A stretch of 64,000 nucleotides of DNA from Bacillus sp. FJAT-49711. Its GTDB lineage: Bacteria; Bacillota; Bacilli; Bacillales; Bacillaceae_C. The stretch is from the NCBI RefSeq assembly GCF_018343715.1, contig NZ_JAGYPL010000004.1:248001-312000 (forward strand), written 5' to 3'. A program made the translations under genes and the position numbers. The notes beneath the pieces were generated by a model. The model saw nothing but the letters and a program-made list of their open reading frames with translations. It had not been told where the DNA came from and did not search any database. This document shows, piece after piece, positions 62,927-64,000 of the stretch. The stretch's first letter is position 1; each line of letters starts with the position of its first letter.

Positions 62927-62958
62927 AATCTCCTTCCATTGAAATCGCTTAATAAGTT

Positions 62959-63015
62959 TCTTTCTCCAGTGCCTTTATTAAGTTTAGAATAGCATAATGA
63001 ACCTATTACTTTCAA
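62959..63015 (-). promoter_or_regulatory. ROK-type promoter/operator of rok
   Basis: Minus strand -35 TTGAAA (63010-63015), 18 bases, -10 TATTCT (62986-62991), followed by AAACTTAATAAAGG and CACTGGAGAAAGA. Same geometry and sequence as before the importer operon. A weak cre-like sequence (TGAAATCGCTTAAT, two mismatches) lies at about 62939-62952. Confidence 0.75.
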
Positions 63016-63044
63016 TCCAATACCTTTATTTACGAGAATTTTTT

Positions 63045-63764
63045 CTATAAATCTTGTATTACGATATATGCAGCATTTACCGGCCCATGAACCCCGACAA
63101 CAAGATTCATTTCAATATCTGCGGAATTGCTCGGTCCAGTAATAAAATTTATGCATGAAGCAAGCCGTTCTCCATTTTTTACTTTTTCCCTGATCATCCT
63201 TGCAGCCTGGGTCATCCGTGGAACGATAGAGCTTTTGGGTATTAGGATAATAGATTTTAAAGGTAAAAAAGTAACAGATCTTCCATGATTTAAATCGCTG
63301 AATAAGACAGCAGTCCCCGACTCGGCTAAAGTAATATCACTTATCGTTATTCCAACATTCGCATTTTCCGCGTACTTAATATTTTCTTCACCTAGTTGTG
63401 GTTCCCATTCGTGAATTTCAATATTTTCAGCTGGCCATATTTCTTTAAATAACGGTGAAAGACCGTAATCATTAAAACGGGAATCTTTCCAGGTTACGAT
63501 AGGTCCCCCACCATATTCCGAAACCATTTTTATCAACGTATGAACCAAGTCCGCCTTATTTGTTTCGATTAAATCTGTGTGAATTTTTGTGCATTGTGTT
63601 TTCAAAGCTTCCAATAATTCCTCTGCATCAGCTTCCTTTAATACGGCATCTTGAGGATGATAACTCCACTCGGGTCTTTCGACATTTGATAGGAATGTAT
63701 CTCTCCCTAATCGGTTCGCAATTTTATTTAGAAAGGAGTCTCGATTTTGGACTGTTCCACTCAT
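63045..63764 (-). CDS. lutC: Lactate utilization protein C
   Basis: 239 residues, LUD domain protein of the LutABC L-lactate oxidase complex. [36 protein letters not shown] and [22 protein letters not shown] are the family's central and C-terminal motifs. ATGA overlap with lutB. No terminator is evident after it. Confidence 0.95.
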   Translation of the reverse strand: MSGTVQNRDSFLNKIANRLGRDTFLSNVERPEWSYHPQDAVLKEADAEELLEALKTQCTKIHTDLIETNKADLVHTLIKMVSEYGGGPIVTWKDSRFNDYGLSPLFKEIWPAENIEIHEWEPQLGEENIKYAENANVGITISDITLAESGTAVLFSDLNHGRSVTFLPLKSIILIPKSSIVPRMTQAARMIREKVKNGERLASCINFITGPSNSADIEMNLVVGVHGPVNAAYIVIQDL

Positions 63765-64000
63765 GATTGATCCTCTCCTTTTGTATGCTCCTTAAACCAA
63801 TCTCGGAATCTCTCTTTATTCGGAGCAGGAAATTCACGAATATCAGTCCACGCTTTTAGCGGACCGACACCTTTGGAAATCTTATTGTCATTTGTAAAAG
63901 GGTTCATAGCTGTAGGAGCTATTTTTGAACCTATTTTATAAAGGGACGGGGACGCAGCGCCTAAACCAAAAGCTTTCATGGCTAGTTTTTCAGAGATTGG
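63761..64000 (-). CDS. lutB: Lactate utilization protein B (C-terminal part, cut by right edge)
   Basis: The last about 79 residues of LutB, an iron-sulfur protein with LUD and ferredoxin domains. The frame is open to the edge (reads [14 protein letters not shown]). [19 protein letters not shown] is the usual LutB tail. lutA should lie upstream outside the window. Confidence 0.92.
   Translation of the reverse strand, partial: PISEKLAMKAFGLGAASPSLYKIGSKIAPTAMNPFTNDNKISKGVGPLKAWTDIREFPAPNKERFRDWFKEHTKGEDQS

Overview
The window is chromosomal DNA of a low-GC Gram-positive bacterium of the family Bacillaceae (Bacillus in the wide sense). The evidence is strong GGAGG-type ribosome binding sites, sigma-A promoters (TTGACA/TACTAT), a T-box before serA, a SAM-I and a preQ1-I riboswitch, a hisZ-hisG short-form histidine operon, the hom-thrC-thrB order, lutB-lutC, and the intergenic AAAAGCG...GCTAGA repeats that I know from Bacillus genomes. 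The species cannot be named from the sequence alone. Most genes lie on the minus strand. I see no rRNA or tRNA genes, prophage or CRISPR array, and one insertion sequence.

Layout. 1-4641: histidine operon hisZGDCB (minus; hisB is cut by the left edge). 4895-7693: GH3 glycosidase with reversed domain order. About 7780-9310: an IS110-family element with a structured leader. 9438-15129: oligopeptide ABC transporter oppABCDF. 15330-19067: a YtrA-like GntR regulator with two ABC ATPases and two membrane proteins behind a self-overlapping operator. 19312-20844: 3-methyladenine glycosylase and a membrane-anchored hydrolase. 20926-24313: threonine operon hom-thrC-thrB (plus). 24380-25543: iron-type alcohol dehydrogenase. 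25695-29588: a two-component system between a histidine-rich YtkA-like lipoprotein and a beta-propeller lipoprotein. 29772-36958: coiled-coil polysaccharide deacetylase, a second FtsH-like protease, mgsA, a large TPR/helical protein and a Gfo/Idh oxidoreductase. 37207-38403: MFS exporter. 38708-40776: T-box-controlled serA.

40912-49135: two tandem arrays with the same 51-bp period (different sequence) surround a HAD hydrolase, two small genes and a six-gene ECF sigma factor/ABC transporter operon that has its own ECF-like promoter. 49491-50540: two divergent riboswitch-controlled units, a SAM-I riboswitch driving a 45-residue DUF2292/YezD-like protein and a preQ1-I riboswitch driving queT. 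50570-52033: an RsbR-like STAS protein and a small cytosolic protein.

52179-62926: a sugar catabolic locus with an ABC sugar importer, four different Gfo/Idh/MocA dehydrogenases, two TIM-barrel isomerases/epimerases and a ROK repressor. The rok gene and the importer operon carry almost identical 39-base promoter/operator segments at the same place relative to -10, which ties them into one regulon. 63045-64000: lutC and the end of lutB (lactate oxidation), cut by the right edge.

The most unusual points are the shared ROK promoter/operator, the matched 51-bp hairpin arrays, the self-contained sigma/ABC island whose permease carries a peptidase-like domain without zinc site, the orphan SAM riboswitch on a 45-residue protein, and the competing hairpins in the IS110 leader.
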